64,000 nucleotides of DNA from Antilocapra americana (GCA_007570785.1 SRVM01047683.1:55284-119283), one strand, 5' to 3'. Counted from the first letter of the stretch, positions 43,926-56,849 are shown. Translations and numbers: made by a program. The notes: generated by a model not told the origin, from the letters alone.

Positions 43926-46169
43926 TGTGACGGTGGTTATTACAAATATGAGTACGTTCCTGGACAATGACTCTTCCTGCCCATGTCCTTGTTGAGGGAC
44001 ATGTTATCCATCCCACCTCCACCAGGCCCTGTGGCTCCTATGGCCCCCACAGAACTGACATCTGATTGCTCTTATCAACAGTTGTCAATGTGGTTATGAC
44101 ACAACCACAAATCAGTTCTCTATGAGTTCCACTCAAACATCATTCTGATATTCAGTTGGCTGATGGGACATAGAAAAAAACACTGCGGGAAGGGATGAAT
44201 GTGGCACCTTTCTGCTGTTAGTGAGTTGGGATGAGGGCAGCTCTTTTTTACATGTATCACTATTTTTGTCTCACTTCTTTACAATACATTTATTTGTCTA
44301 AAATCTACTAAGTGTCAATAAACACTACAAAAAACATCTGCTTTCAAATTAAAACTACTACTAACCAGGTGCAATTCAAAATATTTCTATAAATTCTATC
44401 CTACATATAGTTCTTCCTAAGGATCTATGAGAACAAAATAATTACAGCTGTCAATTATTTCCTCTTACTGAAGGAAAAATGAAAAGAGGACCTGAAATCA
44501 CATTAGGAACACATGCAGAGCCTCCAGACATTTCCTCTCTACAAGTAAGCCACTCCTCTCTCTACCAGATGGCAAGTGACACTCCAACAAAACCTAAATA
44601 TTTAAAACAAGTGTAGAAATGTTTATTGTACAGTCCCTTCCAAAGCAGCTGCTCACGAGAATGTACTTGTGCAGCAACAAGGAAATCAAAGTGTATGTCC
44701 AACTCATGAAATCTTTTAGGAGCTGAGCACTGCACAGACTCCTACACTGGTAGCTGCCAGCTGCTGCCCAAATACTATTTTCCAACATCTTCTGAAGGCT
44801 AGTAGTTACTCAAATAGATTTTTAAAAGAAAATGAATGCAAAATATTGTAATTACTAGAAGATATTTACAATTAGACATTCTGTCCTTTCCTTTGATTCA
44901 AAGAACAAAGTGGCTGTGACTGTAGCAAAGAAAGGACATGACTTTGGAGGCTCATTAATCAAGGGAGAGGTTACACTGACCTCCGTCGTAGAGACCCTGA
45001 CTTGAGATTCCTCCACGTCCAGCTCCCACCTGAGGTCCCGACAAGCCCTCCAGCTCTCGTCAGTAACTCATTTTTCAAGACGCTGGGGAGCAACAGGGAA
45101 ATGACAACCAAAGGACTTAATCACCTTCTCAAATACCCTTAAGCCACATTCTGGATAGGAGAATATTTAATGAAAGTCCCAAAATAATTTGGAGTTATCA
45201 GGATTCATCTTACTCCTATATAAAATACTGGAGGGACAAAAGGAAGATCTACAGCAAGATCTATTCCTTAGATCCCTATTGGAGTAAATACTAAAAAAAA
45301 GAAAAAAATTAATTCTGATTATCTACTTGAAAATCATTATTTCAGTCTGAAAGCAATTAAGATTTTTAAATGCTCTTCACTATGCCTCCGTCTCCTACAG
45401 ACCAATGGCACCTCAGAATCATCACTATGTCTCCCCCAGTCTCTCAACAGTGTCAACAGGGCTACTCAGCATTTCCTGTGATCTTCTCCTGACTGTACAA
45501 AGAGTGTGATGCAAGCACAAAAATACAGCTGTGCAACTTTATCCTTGAACAGTCAGAAGAAGGCAGATGTGCATTTAAAGCTGGACAAAGTAATATTCAC
45601 TTCTGACTTCCAAGAGAGACTGCCTCACAAACGATTCTGAGTATAAAATAAACGACCTTGTAAAACTCATTTTACCAGTTCCCAACTTGAGTGCCAAGTG
45701 TTTCCAAATTGATATTATCATCACCCCTACACAATTAGCATCTTTAAAGCACTTTTACAAGTTATCCGTCTTCAAAAAACTGAATAATCTCACAACGGAA
45801 GTAAACATGAGAAATGATCTAGTCCAACTGACAACATATGCCTATATCCTGTTGTCATGCTTATAATCATGTAAGATTGATATACAGGTACTGTCATTTC
45901 CAATTTACAGAACCAGAAACTGAAAGTTAGCTGAGTAAATGGCCTATTGTAAAAGATTAGCAAGGACTGACTACTTTTACTATGTCAAGAATAAATTCCC
46001 CACCAAAGAAAACTTAAGCATATTATTGATGCTTCAAAGGGCAAAAAATGGTTTCAAATATACTAGTAAACTGGTGTTTTTATTATAATGTCCCTTTATT
46101 TCTGAAACAAATGTATATACTGTAAAAAATTATGTTGAGTTAAATTTCATATTAGACTGTCTTCCACAC
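43926..46169. other. Long AT-rich stretch, no gene
   Basis: 2.2 kb without recognisable exons or young repeats. 45810-45960 holds faint MIR-like phrases ('atgatctagtccaactgac', 'aatttacagaaccagaaact'). Confidence 0.4.
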
Positions 46170-46735
46170 CATTTAGGTACTGCCCCCCAGTACCTCCCAC
46201 CACCCAAATCCAAGGATACTGAAAACTCGGGGTGAGAAGGCAGATGAGGGATACTTGAGGCACACAGAGTGCCGACACCAGCGCACCGCCCCCATGGGCA
46301 CCCCGGCCCACAGCAGGCAGTGCACCTTGATGAAGTGGAGCATCTTCCTTAAAGAAAACCCCCTTAAGGCCTCCAGGTCAGAGCAAGAGGCCTCCTCCGC
46401 AGTCTTCCTGGTGACCATTCTTAGTTTCACTGGGCAAAGACTGGCACCACTGGCAGCAAGATGTTACTGCTGGCAGCACAGCAGACTCCAGCTGCTCCAC
46501 TGACAGCCACATTCAGTGTGGCCAAGACTACAAGAAGATGGACATGGCAACTCCCACAGAGCAGGTGCGCCATGTGTGCCAGACGCTCTGCCAGCGTCGA
46601 CTCATCCAAACCTTGAATGACCCTACGTGGGAGGCAGAGTTCTCAATCCACTTGGGGGCAAACCAAGGCTTTGAGATCTCGGCAATCTGTTCCAAAGCCT
46701 AAGTCTACAGAACTACAAAACTTGAGGAAAATGTG
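46170..46735 (+). other. GC-rich, coding-like patch of unknown origin
   Basis: Rises from AT-rich surroundings to clearly GC-rich DNA. Plus frame 46255-46503 is open for 82 codons. From about 46490 another plus frame is open to a stop at 46700, containing 'CGQDYKKMDMATPTEQVRHV' followed by CQTLCQRRLIQTL. The residue mix looks protein-like, but I do not recognise a family. A minus frame of 85 codons overlaps. It could be a processed pseudogene fragment with one frameshift near 46480. No poly(A) tail or splice sites were seen. Confidence 0.3.
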
Positions 46736-47274
46736 CCATCTGTAGGGTTACAGTAATGGGTAAGGGAGCCCTACCGTACTTCCATTTGTTACAGCATGAA
46801 GCAACATGCTGTACCATGTCACTGGGCTAACGTACACTGCCAGACATCCCTGACATACAAAGCCTGAAGCCTGAGCTCCTTCTGAACTGTGAGCAACTCA
46901 GCACTGATCCCATGACACCTGCTCTTATAGCAGAGGCGAGAGAGGACGACAGCCCAGAGGGCCCGGCAGCACAGAGGCCGGGGGGAGCCAGGTCTTCCAA
47001 CCAACAGGCAGAAGCAGTAGGAAACTACCCTATGGAGAGAAGGGTTATCCTAGAGAACACCACCACCTGCAAAACTCCCCAAACCAGACCACAGGTACAT
47101 ATTCCAGTCACATCCAGTAACCGCACATGCTCAGCAATCAATTAGCCTACTCTAATCTTTCATAAGTTTCACAGCTCCAGGGTCAACCTGCAGCAACCTC
47201 AGTAATTAATATTAATATTATGAAACTCGGAAAATTACAAATGGGCCCCCAAAATCACTGTATTAAAGTCTTAC
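46736..47274. other. No gene seen
   Basis: Mixed composition with a 77-codon plus frame (46912-47145), not supported by any motif. Confidence 0.35.
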
Positions 47275-47305
47275 TTATGTGGCTTCAGGTGGTCATCAGG
47301 CAGTT
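47275..47305 (-). other. Candidate 31-nt micro-exon
   Basis: On the minus strand a polypyrimidine-ending acceptor (TTGTATTCTTTCAG) and a strong donor (AA|GTAAGAC) bracket 31 bases. If joined to the 142-nt candidate exon at 53556-53697, which ends with one spare base, the frame stays open and reads '..GTYFE-LPDDHLKPH..'. Product unknown. A chance pair of splice-like sites is quite possible. Confidence 0.3.
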
Positions 47306-48474
47306 CTGAAAGAATACAATTTGAATTCTAATAAAAAACGAACTTTCTTATACATACACATTAAAGCTGATGAAAACAGGATATAAAATATCCCAACCAT
47401 GGAGATATCACTTTGAAAAATACCAAGTTTTTAAGAATAAACACCTGATAGCTTAAAAAAAAAAGAAAGAAATGGGCAAGGAGCTTATATCAAACCAAAA
47501 ACTTCTAGTTTTACTGTAATTTTGGCTGTAAATAGAACTAAGACAAACACTTAAAGATATTTGATAAAGAATCAAGTAAACTCTTCCTCTGCTCTTTAAT
47601 TCTTCATTTTTCTTTTTTTACTGGTTTGGGTTCTGCCTGAGCCTACAGGAGTCCAGTGGCCCACAGAACAGGCATCTAGCTAGAGAAGACCCGTCTAAGT
47701 CAGACAGTTGAACTACAAGTTGACAGATGCTTTCTTTATGAAAAGCAAGTGACTGATTATTTACTAATTCCTATCTGGACTTTAGCAACCATTCATAGAG
47801 AACAGATTAAACTTCTACATACTTTCAGTTTGTCTAGGCAAAACATTAAAATCACTAACATTTCCAAGGCAAGAGATTAAAATCACCACCTGAAACTACC
47901 AGACCCTGGGCAACTGTCATTGGCAACCCCCCACCCCCCACCCCCAAGGTTGCACAGAGACAAACAGTATAAGGGATGAGAATGGTTTGGTTAAATACGG
48001 AGTGTTGTAAGAATGTTTCCTTATGAAAATAGAGTAGTAGAGTAATGAGGTAATGAAATATGGGGCTAGAAAAGCCTTCTGGAACCACAGATTTTATACT
48101 TTGAGTTTAAAAGTTTAGGGTACCTTCGGTGAACAAACAGAGACCACTGAAGGTCTCTGATCTGGTGACAAGTTCAGAAAATGTTATTAGAAGAGAATAT
48201 AAAATGTCTGATTAACAGCTATCTCAGCTGAGGGGATTTTAAAGAACTGGTTGCATAGTTAAACCATTTGTAGGCAGTATTTTCTTTATCAACTGAAGGG
48301 TGGAGAACTCTTTATCCAACAGAAGTATATGCATGCATGACTATTTCATGATAACATTTTTCCTTAAAAAACTCATATAAACATTTAGATTTCTTTTTGG
48401 TACTACATAGTATGTTTTGACTTTTAGACAAGAATGTAGGTCACAAGACTGCCTGCAGGGCACCCAAAGCCTGT
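47306..48474. other. No gene seen
   Basis: AT-rich. A C-run around 47930-47945. No gene or repeat called. Confidence 0.4.
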
Positions 48475-48640
48475 GCTCTGGGACAACCCAAAGGGAGGGG
48501 GAGGGGAGGGAGGTGGGAGGGGAGCTCAGGATGGGGGACACATATGCACCCATGCTGATTCAAGGTGATGCACGGCAAGAGCCATCACAGTTTTGTAAAG
48601 CAATTATCCTTTAATTAAAATAGATTAAAAAAACATAAAA
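48475..48640 (+). mobile_element. Young L1 3' UTR fragment
   Basis: 'gggagggggaggggagggag', 'ggggacacatatgcacccat' and the terminus 'gcaattatcctttaattaaa'. Only the last 165 bp of an L1. Confidence 0.85.
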
Positions 48641-49029
48641 CAGAAGCAATATTGTAACAAATTCAATGAAGACTTTAAAAAAATAAAAGACTGCCTATCA
48701 AATCTATTCTTGAATATGGACAAGTCACTCTTCACACAAGCATTTATCAATATGTAAATAAATTACAAAGTGATTATAGTTTTCTTCTTGGTTTCACTTA
48801 CAGTGACAACAAACATTTAAGAGACACGTATTTCTAACTGCTTTAACAATATCACAATCTTAGTTGAAGAATTTACTTTGAACACCTAAGCAAGGCACAT
48901 TGCTACATGTAGAAAGAGGATTTGATAACAATCAAATAAAGGAAGAAAATTTGGTCTGGTAAGAACCTTGTCAATGCCAGGTACAATTTTCAGGTAGGAA
49001 AAGCTCTTAATATCTAACACTGAGTAAGT
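48641..49029. other. No gene seen
   Basis: AT-rich, no features. Confidence 0.4.
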
Positions 49030-49225
49030 GTGCCAAAGCATTATAATCAGACTTTACATGTATTAACTCCTCATTCTCAAAACAACCCTGTAAGGTAGTA
49101 ATATCCTCCTCCACAAAGCTGTTCCGGATCTTTCTACCCCAAATAAGCACTATTTTACCTATGAGGAAACCCACAGAGAGGTCAGATAACATACAAGGTA
49201 ACAGCTGGTGTAGGGCAGGCTTGAG
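49030..49225 (-). repeat. MIR SINE, reverse, interrupted
   Basis: 'tttacatgtattaactcctc', 'aaaacaaccctgtaaggtag' and then, after about 50 unrelated bases, 'acctatgaggaaacccacag' and 'gaggtcagataac'. Confidence 0.75.
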
Positions 49226-49744
49226 ACTAAGCACTCAGGCTCCAGAAGACGCGCTCTGAGGCCCCGGCTCCCATGGCCCTTCTCACAGGCGGTGTCTCAT
49301 CACCACAGGCCAGGCTGTGAGAGAGAGAGCTAGGATGTCAGACACCACCCATCCTTACTGGAGTCATCTCAGATTTAATAACACTTGGTTGTCTTTGTCA
49401 AAGCCAAGACCCTGGGTATCACTGTGCTGACTAACACTAGGACTTTTTAACCTAACAGTGGTAGAAGCAGACAAGACCAATTTCACAACATTGTTTTTTA
49501 GATAACACAATTGCCGGTTCCCAGCTGGACACTGTGACTAGACCACTGGTAAGAGGTATGCCCTGATCCCAGTGGATTGGGGAAATGCTTAGTATTGCTT
49601 TTGCTTTTTAAACTGACAAAAGTACTGGGCAAGGAAGAAAAAATGGTATTGTCTGTTCATTGATTTTCTGTGTTTAAGTTGTGAACAGGAGTATGAAGAA
49701 ATAAAACTATCTAAAGGGTTTGTCTGTCGATTTTTGTCAATTTG
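49226..49744. other. No gene seen
   Basis: Slightly GC-richer at 49240-49350. No open frame of note. Confidence 0.4.
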
Positions 49745-50450
49745 TCATAAAATACACGTGACATGAAATTTACGATCTCAACCATTTCTCAGTGTACAGT
49801 CAGTTCAGAGGCATCAAGCTTTATTCACATGGTTGTGCAACCACCTCCAGCACCCATCCACAGAACTCTTCACCTTCCTGAACTGCAACCACCTAACCTG
49901 CCATTCCCCACCCCCAGCCCTTGGAAACCACCATTCTTTCTGTTTCTCTATGAGGCTGGCTACTCTAGTTAACTCATACAAGTAGAATTATACAGTTATC
50001 TGTCTTTTTTTTTTTTTTAAACTGGCTTATGTCACTCAGCATCAAGGTTCATCCAATGCTGTGTCATGTGTCAGAATATCCCTCCTTTTTAAGGCTGACT
50101 ACTATTCCATTATATGTATATGTTACATTTTATTTATCCATTCATCTATCTGTGGACAGTGAGGTTGCTTCCATCTTCTGGTTATTATGAACAATGCTGT
50201 TATGAACATGTGGTACCAACATCTCTTCACATTCCCATTTTCAGTTCTTTAGGCACCCTGGGCAGATTGACACCCAAGAGTCGGATTGCTGGATCATATA
50301 CATATTTTTTGATAAATCACCATAATTCTCTCACAATGTCTACATAATTTTATATTACCAGCAATTTTATATTACCACTGCACTAAGATCCCAATTTCTC
50401 TACAACCTCACCAATACTTGTTACACTGCTTTTCTGACTGGAGCCATCTT
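49745..50450 (-). mobile_element. Old L1 3' region, reverse
   Basis: 'cataaaatacacgtgacatg', 'cacatggttgtgcaaccacc', 'actggcttatgtcactcagc' and 'gagtcggattgctggatcat' form the typical L1M 3' UTR and ORF2 end read backwards. Confidence 0.88.
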
Positions 50451-51751
50451 TTTCTTTAAATTCTAATAGAGATGATTTACAGTATCATGCTAGTTTCAAA
50501 TGTAGTTACGAGTCTTCCAATGAGTACGAAGGATTATTTACTGAATTTTTAAAACCATTATTATGTAAAGCTGTATCTACATCAACCAAGAGTGATTAAT
50601 CATGTGAAATTTAGTCATTCATTTTCTCTGTGGTCATGAGAAGAAGTCCTATAATCTGTGTTGATTAATATTGCTACAGTGTCACTAAGAAGATTTCGGA
50701 GCGTGCACCCACATGGGCTTATGAACTGAAAACTGAAAAGGCTTGTGAATAAGGTTGTAAACACAGTGTACAGCATTTCAACATCTGCAGCAGTATTAAG
50801 CTCTGGAATCCCTGGATGTAACAGTATTTGCTTTGCTCAAGCTCAGACAGGGTCGCCCAGAGGCTTCTTACAAAACTAGGGAGTCAGGTCTGCTTGCAGA
50901 CTGGGCAGTGTCCTCTGGATACAACTGATGCAACAATGGAACTGAAAAACTAACCCAGCACCAGATAATAAAAGTAAATACACTAAAAGTATTAAAAGTT
51001 ATATTAATAAGATCAACCAGACAAAAAATTTTATCAAGTAGTGTGTATTTGACCTGGAACACCATACATCTCCTATTAAAGATTTCAGTGTCTGGATTTT
51101 ATTCTAATTTGCAGTTTTCTCTCTCAAGCACAATAGTTTGAGAAGATATTAATTATGTATTACCTATACAGGTCACAGATTTTGGCTTTCTAAGAAAAAA
51201 AAAAAAAAGATCCTCATCTAGACCCCAGTACAGTCTCAACTGGTGGTTATATTATGTAGACAAACTTTAATTATTAAATAACCTCTAAATAAATACACGT
51301 ATTTATTATTTCAATGATTTAGCAACCTCATTTTTAAAAGGCAATTAAGAATACCAGAAAATGTAACCTAAGTCATATCTGAAATTAACAAACAAGTATC
51401 TTAAAATAAGTTGACTGTTAAACTTTCACAACTAAACTAACAGGTCTTTATCTTTTAAATATTTTCTGAATTCCACAAAGATTTATAAAACATATCAACA
51501 TGTTTTGTTGAAATTTTTCAGTTTTATTTTTCCATTAAATCATACGTAGATGCTTTAACACCTTTATCAGGAATTTTTAGGTAATTTTAATCCATTCCCA
51601 GTGGTTATTAACACACAAAACAAATAAAGTCCAATTAGTTTTAGTAATATAAGGTTTCAGTATAAATTTCTTAGGTATGAATTTTGCACATATTTAGGTT
51701 ATATATTTGGTGGCCTGTATAATTAACAGGGCGGGCTCTGGGGTTTGGTGC
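50451..51751. other. No gene seen
   Basis: AT-rich with an A-run at 51195-51208. No repeat family or exon recognised. Confidence 0.4.
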
Positions 51752-51828
51752 TGCAGGGAGGCCTGGCGTGCTGCAGCTCAAGGGGTCACAGAGTCAGACA
51801 CGACTGAGCGACTGAGCTGAACTGAACA
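51752..51828 (+). mobile_element. BovB 3' tail fragment
   Basis: 'agggaggcctggcgtgctgc', 'gtcagacacgactgagcgac' and 'gagctgaactga'. Little diverged, so relatively young. Confidence 0.9.
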
Positions 51829-53555
51829 ACTAACAGATAAAAACAAGGAGTGACTTGTGAGAGCAGTTATTTGGAGAATAGCAGTCAACAAGTTCCCTAA
51901 GGATGGGATATGGTTTTGTTAACATTACAGTAACTTACCAAGATTCCAAAGTGTCCTAAACACAGATGGACCTGAAACACTGACAAGGCACAGGTAGAGA
52001 GTGCTTTATTTTTAAGTACTTTTTATTTAGTCTATGAAGGTCACTTTAATCTCAATGAAGTTTCTTCTAAAGAAAAATTATTCAAAACTCTAGCTGTATA
52101 TTTTAGTTTGGTGTATTTGGCATAGATCACACAAAATTATTAAACACAGTTGCTACCTTTAAAAGCTCATTTAAATTGCTACTCATCTTACCTGACCAGT
52201 TAAAATAGAGTTGATCTGTTTTTTATGATCCTCAGACTAAGGACGGTTTTAACACTTTTAAGAGTAAAATAAGGTACCTGACATGGCTAGCAAATCCTAA
52301 AATATTCAATTAAAACACAAATCAAAGTTTTAAACACAATTGTCTCTTTTACACTCCAAGCAATAGCAATTTACATTACATACATACACAGGCACACACA
52401 ACCTCCTTTAATCTAATTTGTAGGGTACCTGATCTAAGCACAGGATTCTTTCTCATTCTCGGGTCACCAAAACCACAAGCTCCCTCTTCTGTTGCACAAA
52501 GCTGTTCCCCAGCAGGACCACATTCCCAGGCTTTCTTGTCTGTGGGCATGGTCACAGGGCCGCTCTCCCTATGGGATGTTATTAGCATCAGTGATGTGAG
52601 TCGCTTCAAGTCAGGACACTTAAGAAACAGTTACGCTTTCTCCATATTCTCTTTCTCTGGCTGAATGATGAGGGAGTAGAGTCCCTAAAGCAAGCCAAAG
52701 CCAAGGCCAGCAAGGACTGCCCACTGCAGGCAATGCGTTTCTCGTGTTGAGCCATGGAGATGTTTATTATATCACAGTTACTTCAGAAAAACAAGGCAGT
52801 CTCAACATACACATCGCATGTTTGCTGCCATTCACATTTAACTAACTTCTACTTAATGTGGAAGCTCTCCCAATCCTAAAACAAAACAAAACAATCCTAT
52901 GAAAACAGACTTTATATTGCGGAAAGCCGTCTGTTGGTTCTATCCCTCAGTCTTTATCGTGACAACCGGCTACTGTTGCTCTTTTTCCCCATTTACTGTA
53001 TGCTCAGATGGCTTTTCATTTAAAACCACACTATAACTATGTTTCCAGAGAGTCAAAACTTTGAGCCATTACTGCTTCACCTATGAGGCTCAAGTGCTAT
53101 ACATCACTGAGACAAGAGTTCATTCCATTCAATGACTATGTTACAGAGCAGAAATGTGTAAGTCGATTGAAAGAGCCCCTCTTCACTTCTTTATTGCATA
53201 AAAAGGCCAACAAAACATGAGAGGAATAATAAATTTCACTTTACCTTGACACACTGTGCAATCTCCAAAACAAGAACTTTCCAAAACAACAGAACCTGGA
53301 CAACTCCAAACTCTGCATCTTGACACCATCACAGATTTAAAAGCATGGCAGTTAAGCCACAACAAACGGTTCTGTAACATGGAGTCATTCACAAATGACT
53401 GGCAAAATGGGAACGACAAGAGCGTAATGGGGAAACCATGCTGGTTTCCAAGTGATCGTCCCCAGTGTGCTCATGTTTCAACACTATCAAGGACAAGATT
53501 TTTCACAAATGATAAAGACTCAGCGGGGGGCACAGAACACCAGTGAGATTCTTAC
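51829..53555. other. No gene seen
   Basis: AT-rich, including a 77-codon minus frame (52376-52609) without splice-site support. Confidence 0.4.
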
Positions 53556-53697
53556 CAAAGTACGTTCCTTTAGCACAAGCGGTGGTGGCTGATTTAGCAT
53601 CTTCCGTATCTGTTGCACTTTGCACTTCCTGGTGAGGCTGAACCCTGGACCAGAGCTTTACTTCTGGTGAAAACTGGCCTCCAATAGAAGCTAACAC
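53556..53697 (-). other. Candidate 142-nt coding exon, gene unknown
   Basis: The minus strand shows a long pyrimidine-rich acceptor (TTTTTCCTTCTTTG... TTCTTGTAG) and a consensus donor (TTTG|GTAAGA) around 142 bases, open in one frame for 47 codons plus one base. The reading starts 'VLASIGGQFSPEVKLWSRVQ' and ends ACAKGTYF. Hydrophilic, no domain recognised. It lies on the same strand as the MFSD14B-like exons but does not match exons 1-4 of that gene as I know them. It may belong to an unrelated minus-strand transcript or be fortuitous. Confidence 0.4.
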
Positions 53698-55384
53698 CTA
53701 CAAGAATCGACAGATCAAAGAAGGAAAAACATGTCCCAGGATAAAACAAGGTTTTGAGCCATCAGGATATGAAGCTGAGCACAAAGATCCCCAGTGCTAC
53801 AGTGCTAATATTTTTATTTGGATTCTCATTGTTTTTGTTATTGCTCTGGTTATAAAGTCACATAGTTTTAAGCAGTCTAGCCTTAATCCTATTTTTCTCA
53901 CAGTCCTGTAAGCTTTATTGTTTGACCTGACAGAGTGAGAGCATTTTCAGGAATATCACATTATGGTAGATATGATTGTACCACGAACTCAGACAGTAAA
54001 CCGCAAATGCCAAACAGGCAGAATGACACACTCCAACCTTACAGGGCCTCATTGAAAATCTTGTAAAGTATCTGACAAATACCATCTTATTTAATCCAAG
54101 ACCTCTATATCTTGTAAACTACCTCAAAATTGTGTGGTCCCTAGTAAATAATGGAAATAACAAATATGATCCACAAATCACACCAAGATGTTCCAACTCT
54201 CTTTCTTTCCAAATTTATGTTATAGTTGCTTTCAACTTCAGCTGCATTTTGACATTCGTGAATAGAGTAGTAAGTCCGTAATGGAGCTTCTTTTTTCTCC
54301 CAGCCCCCAAAAAGGCCGTTACCCACTAGGTTTAAGCAAAACCACTTGAGACTGGTTAAATTCTGACTATATAACTTCTTTATTGGAAGGCATAACCTTT
54401 TCCTTCAGAGTCAGCTTTGATGAAAACTGCCTTGAAGAAGGGAAAATGACAGGATCCTAAACATACAAGGCTATGTATAACTACTAAGTACTTAGTTCAC
54501 TACTCAAAAGCTGCATTCCTTAAAACCAAGCAAAATAACAGAGTTTGAGTTCTCTTCCTTTTTCTCCAGAATCACAGAGAATACAACCAGTGTACGGTGT
54601 GCTTGCCCATACATCCTGTGTCCCTCTCTGCCACCTACTGACCCTTTAGGGTTTCTGACCCTGAGCTTCCCAGTGACAAGGAACTTGGGTTTTCTCAACA
54701 CTGCCACAGTACCTTTCGAGATGGAGCTCAAAGGGAGGTTATTTTGGTGTGTGTAGATTTTAGGGATCCCTATTGATCCCTGTACTAGTATCCTACCAAC
54801 AGGAAATAGCACAGTTAAAGACTGTACAACCCCTTCCTGACCCCTCCACAAGCCATTCTTGGCTGTGAACCCATCAAGCCAAATGTTAGCTTATTTTTCT
54901 TTTCTGCTCCCTTCATTCCTGTCTCAAATGACACCTAATTAACACCTATTAGGATATTTCTCCTCTTTCATTCACCAGTTTCTTTTTAGGAAGCCTACCC
55001 TTGGCACCAATTTCAACAAGTATAACATTTCTGAAAATCATAAAATTCACTCTGGATTGAATCTCAATTTTCCCGATATAATAAAATGCCTCTAACCTGG
55101 CATTTCTGGAGTACCAACAGTGATCATTCATGCTAATAATGACCTTGAAGAACTTCAACTTCCAAAGAAGCTTCTGAAGAAAAAGAATGTTCAATCATAT
55201 GCTGTACAGTTTTCATGTGAAATGCTTGGACAGTCTTCTCAATCTTAAGTATAACTGGTATGCCATAGCATATGGGGAATATACCCACTGGATTAATATA
55301 CATGTTCACCAACCATTCCAGCTAAGAGTAAAGTCTGACTACAGACTGCTTAAATACTGATGTTTCATTAAAATCATCATCAGA
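53698..55384. other. No gene seen
   Basis: AT-rich. The 115-codon minus frame at 54504-54851 has no recognisable domain. Confidence 0.4.
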
Positions 55385-55496
55385 GCTTCCTTTATTCACT
55401 CCACCCCTCTACATATCTGATACACCTAGTGCTCAGGTTTACAAGAAAAAAAACTTCCAAGGGATTTTAATGTAAACTCCTCTTTGAGAACTACTG
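55385..55496 (+). mobile_element. MER5-type DNA transposon fragment
   Basis: 'cttccaagggattttaatgt' and 'tcctctttgagaactactg' resemble the right end of MER5. Confidence 0.6.
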
Positions 55497-55527
55497 CTGT
55501 AAATATTGATAGAAATCAGCCTACAGG

Positions 55528-55714
55528 AAAGTCAAAATCGCTCAGTCGTATCAGACTCTTTGCGAACTCGTGGTCTATACATACACATAGTCCATGGAAT
55601 TCTCCAAGCCAGAATACTGGAGTGGGTAGCCTTTCCCTTCTCCAGGGGATCCTCCCACCCCAGGGGTTGAACCCAGGTCTCCCGCACAGCAGGCAGATTC
55701 TTTACCAGCTGAGG
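55528..55714 (-). repeat. Bov-tA SINE, reverse
   Basis: 'gtcaaaatcgctcagtcgta', 'aattctccaagccagaatac', 'cttctccaggggatcctccc' and 'ggcagattctttaccagctg'. About 25 bp in the middle ('gtggtctatacatacacata') is unlike the family. Confidence 0.9.
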
Positions 55715-55792
55715 ACAAGGGGAGACCAGAAATCAGCCTATACATACGTGGTTTGCATCCCTGCACTGCTTGAGGAACATTCTGAAAACACA

Positions 55793-55920
55793 GGATTTTT
55801 AAATGTATAGATTCCAAGGCCCATCCCAGACCTCCTAGGCCATAACCTCTTACAGCAGAACCCAAGTATCTGACTCTCCAGGTGATCCTGACACAAAGTC
55901 AAGGTCTGAAAACAACTGCT
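55793..55920 (+). mobile_element. MER5-type DNA transposon fragment
   Basis: 'aatgtatagattccaaggcc', 'catcccagacctcctaggcc' and 'ctctccaggtgatcctgaca', ending 'aaggtctgaaaacaactgc'. Confidence 0.7.
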
Positions 55921-56073
55921 TTATAACCTTAAGGAAAGAGCTACTACTCCTTAGACAGAGAATCCACATATGCGTATATCTTCTCAGGCGAGTTTAACAT
56001 ATTAGACCTGAAATCAGAGGTCTCCAAGAACCTCAGCATGTACATCCTGAGATCCCAGTGGTTCAAGAATATC
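55921..56073. other. Spacer with L1 target-site duplication at its end
   Basis: 56065-56073 is AAGAATATC, repeated at 56335-56343 after the next element. Confidence 0.7.
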
Positions 56074-56334
56074 TAGACTTGTGGACTTTGTGGATGAGGG
56101 TAAGGGTGGGATGAGATGGGAGAAGGGCATTGAAGCATGTTAATTGTCATGTGTCTAATCAATCGCCAGCCCAGGATTGAAGCTCGGGACTGGTGCAGCG
56201 AGATTTCCCGGGGGGGAGGGAGGAGGGAGGGGGGACCCGGAGGGGAAGCATATGTAAACCCATGGTGATATCATAACAATGTATGGCAAAAACAATAATA
56301 AAAAAAAATAATAATAATGTAAAAAAAAAAAAAA
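56074..56334 (+). mobile_element. Severely 5'-truncated young L1 (3' UTR only)
   Basis: 'ttgtggactttgtggatgag', 'tcatgtgtctaatcaatcgc', a G-rich tract, then 'acaatgtatggcaaaaac' and an AATAAT/poly(A) tail. 9-bp AAGAATATC duplications flank it, which supports insertion by target-primed reverse transcription. Confidence 0.9.
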
Positions 56335-56343
56335 AAGAATATC

Positions 56344-56849
56344 ATTCCTCCACTTTCAAAAAGCCAGAAGAGCAAAGCCCCAAAGGAAAACAAAGTTTGT
56401 AGTGGGAAGAGTCTCCTAATCATTACAAGAAAACTAGGATGTAGAAACTGCATATATTTTGACACCAGTGAGATCTGCTTCAAAACTTTCCTCCACCAGT
56501 TACCAATGACTTCTGAGATTACGCAATCTCTCTAAACCCATTTCTTCACCTGTAAAATGGGCACAAAACCTTAACAGAAAGTTAAATGAGACAAAATTTG
56601 TAAAAACAGAAGGTCTATATGCCATCTCCACTCTCCTTTTAGTCATACCCTCTAGTCTATTACACATACTTCTCTTAGCCCTTGCCTCGGGTTACTGCTA
56701 TTACAGACAAGAGAACACGAGACAGATTGTAATGTGGTTCCTCCAACCGGTTGAAAACTGACAACCGGTTGAAAACCCACCAGTGGCTAAATTCAGGATG
56801 GAATTGTTTTCTTCCTTACGTCTCAGGTTCTGATTCCAGTACACCAACA
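56344..56849. other. No gene seen
   Basis: 'cacctgtaaaatgggcacaa' near 56550 is a MIR-like relic. Otherwise unassigned. Confidence 0.4.
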
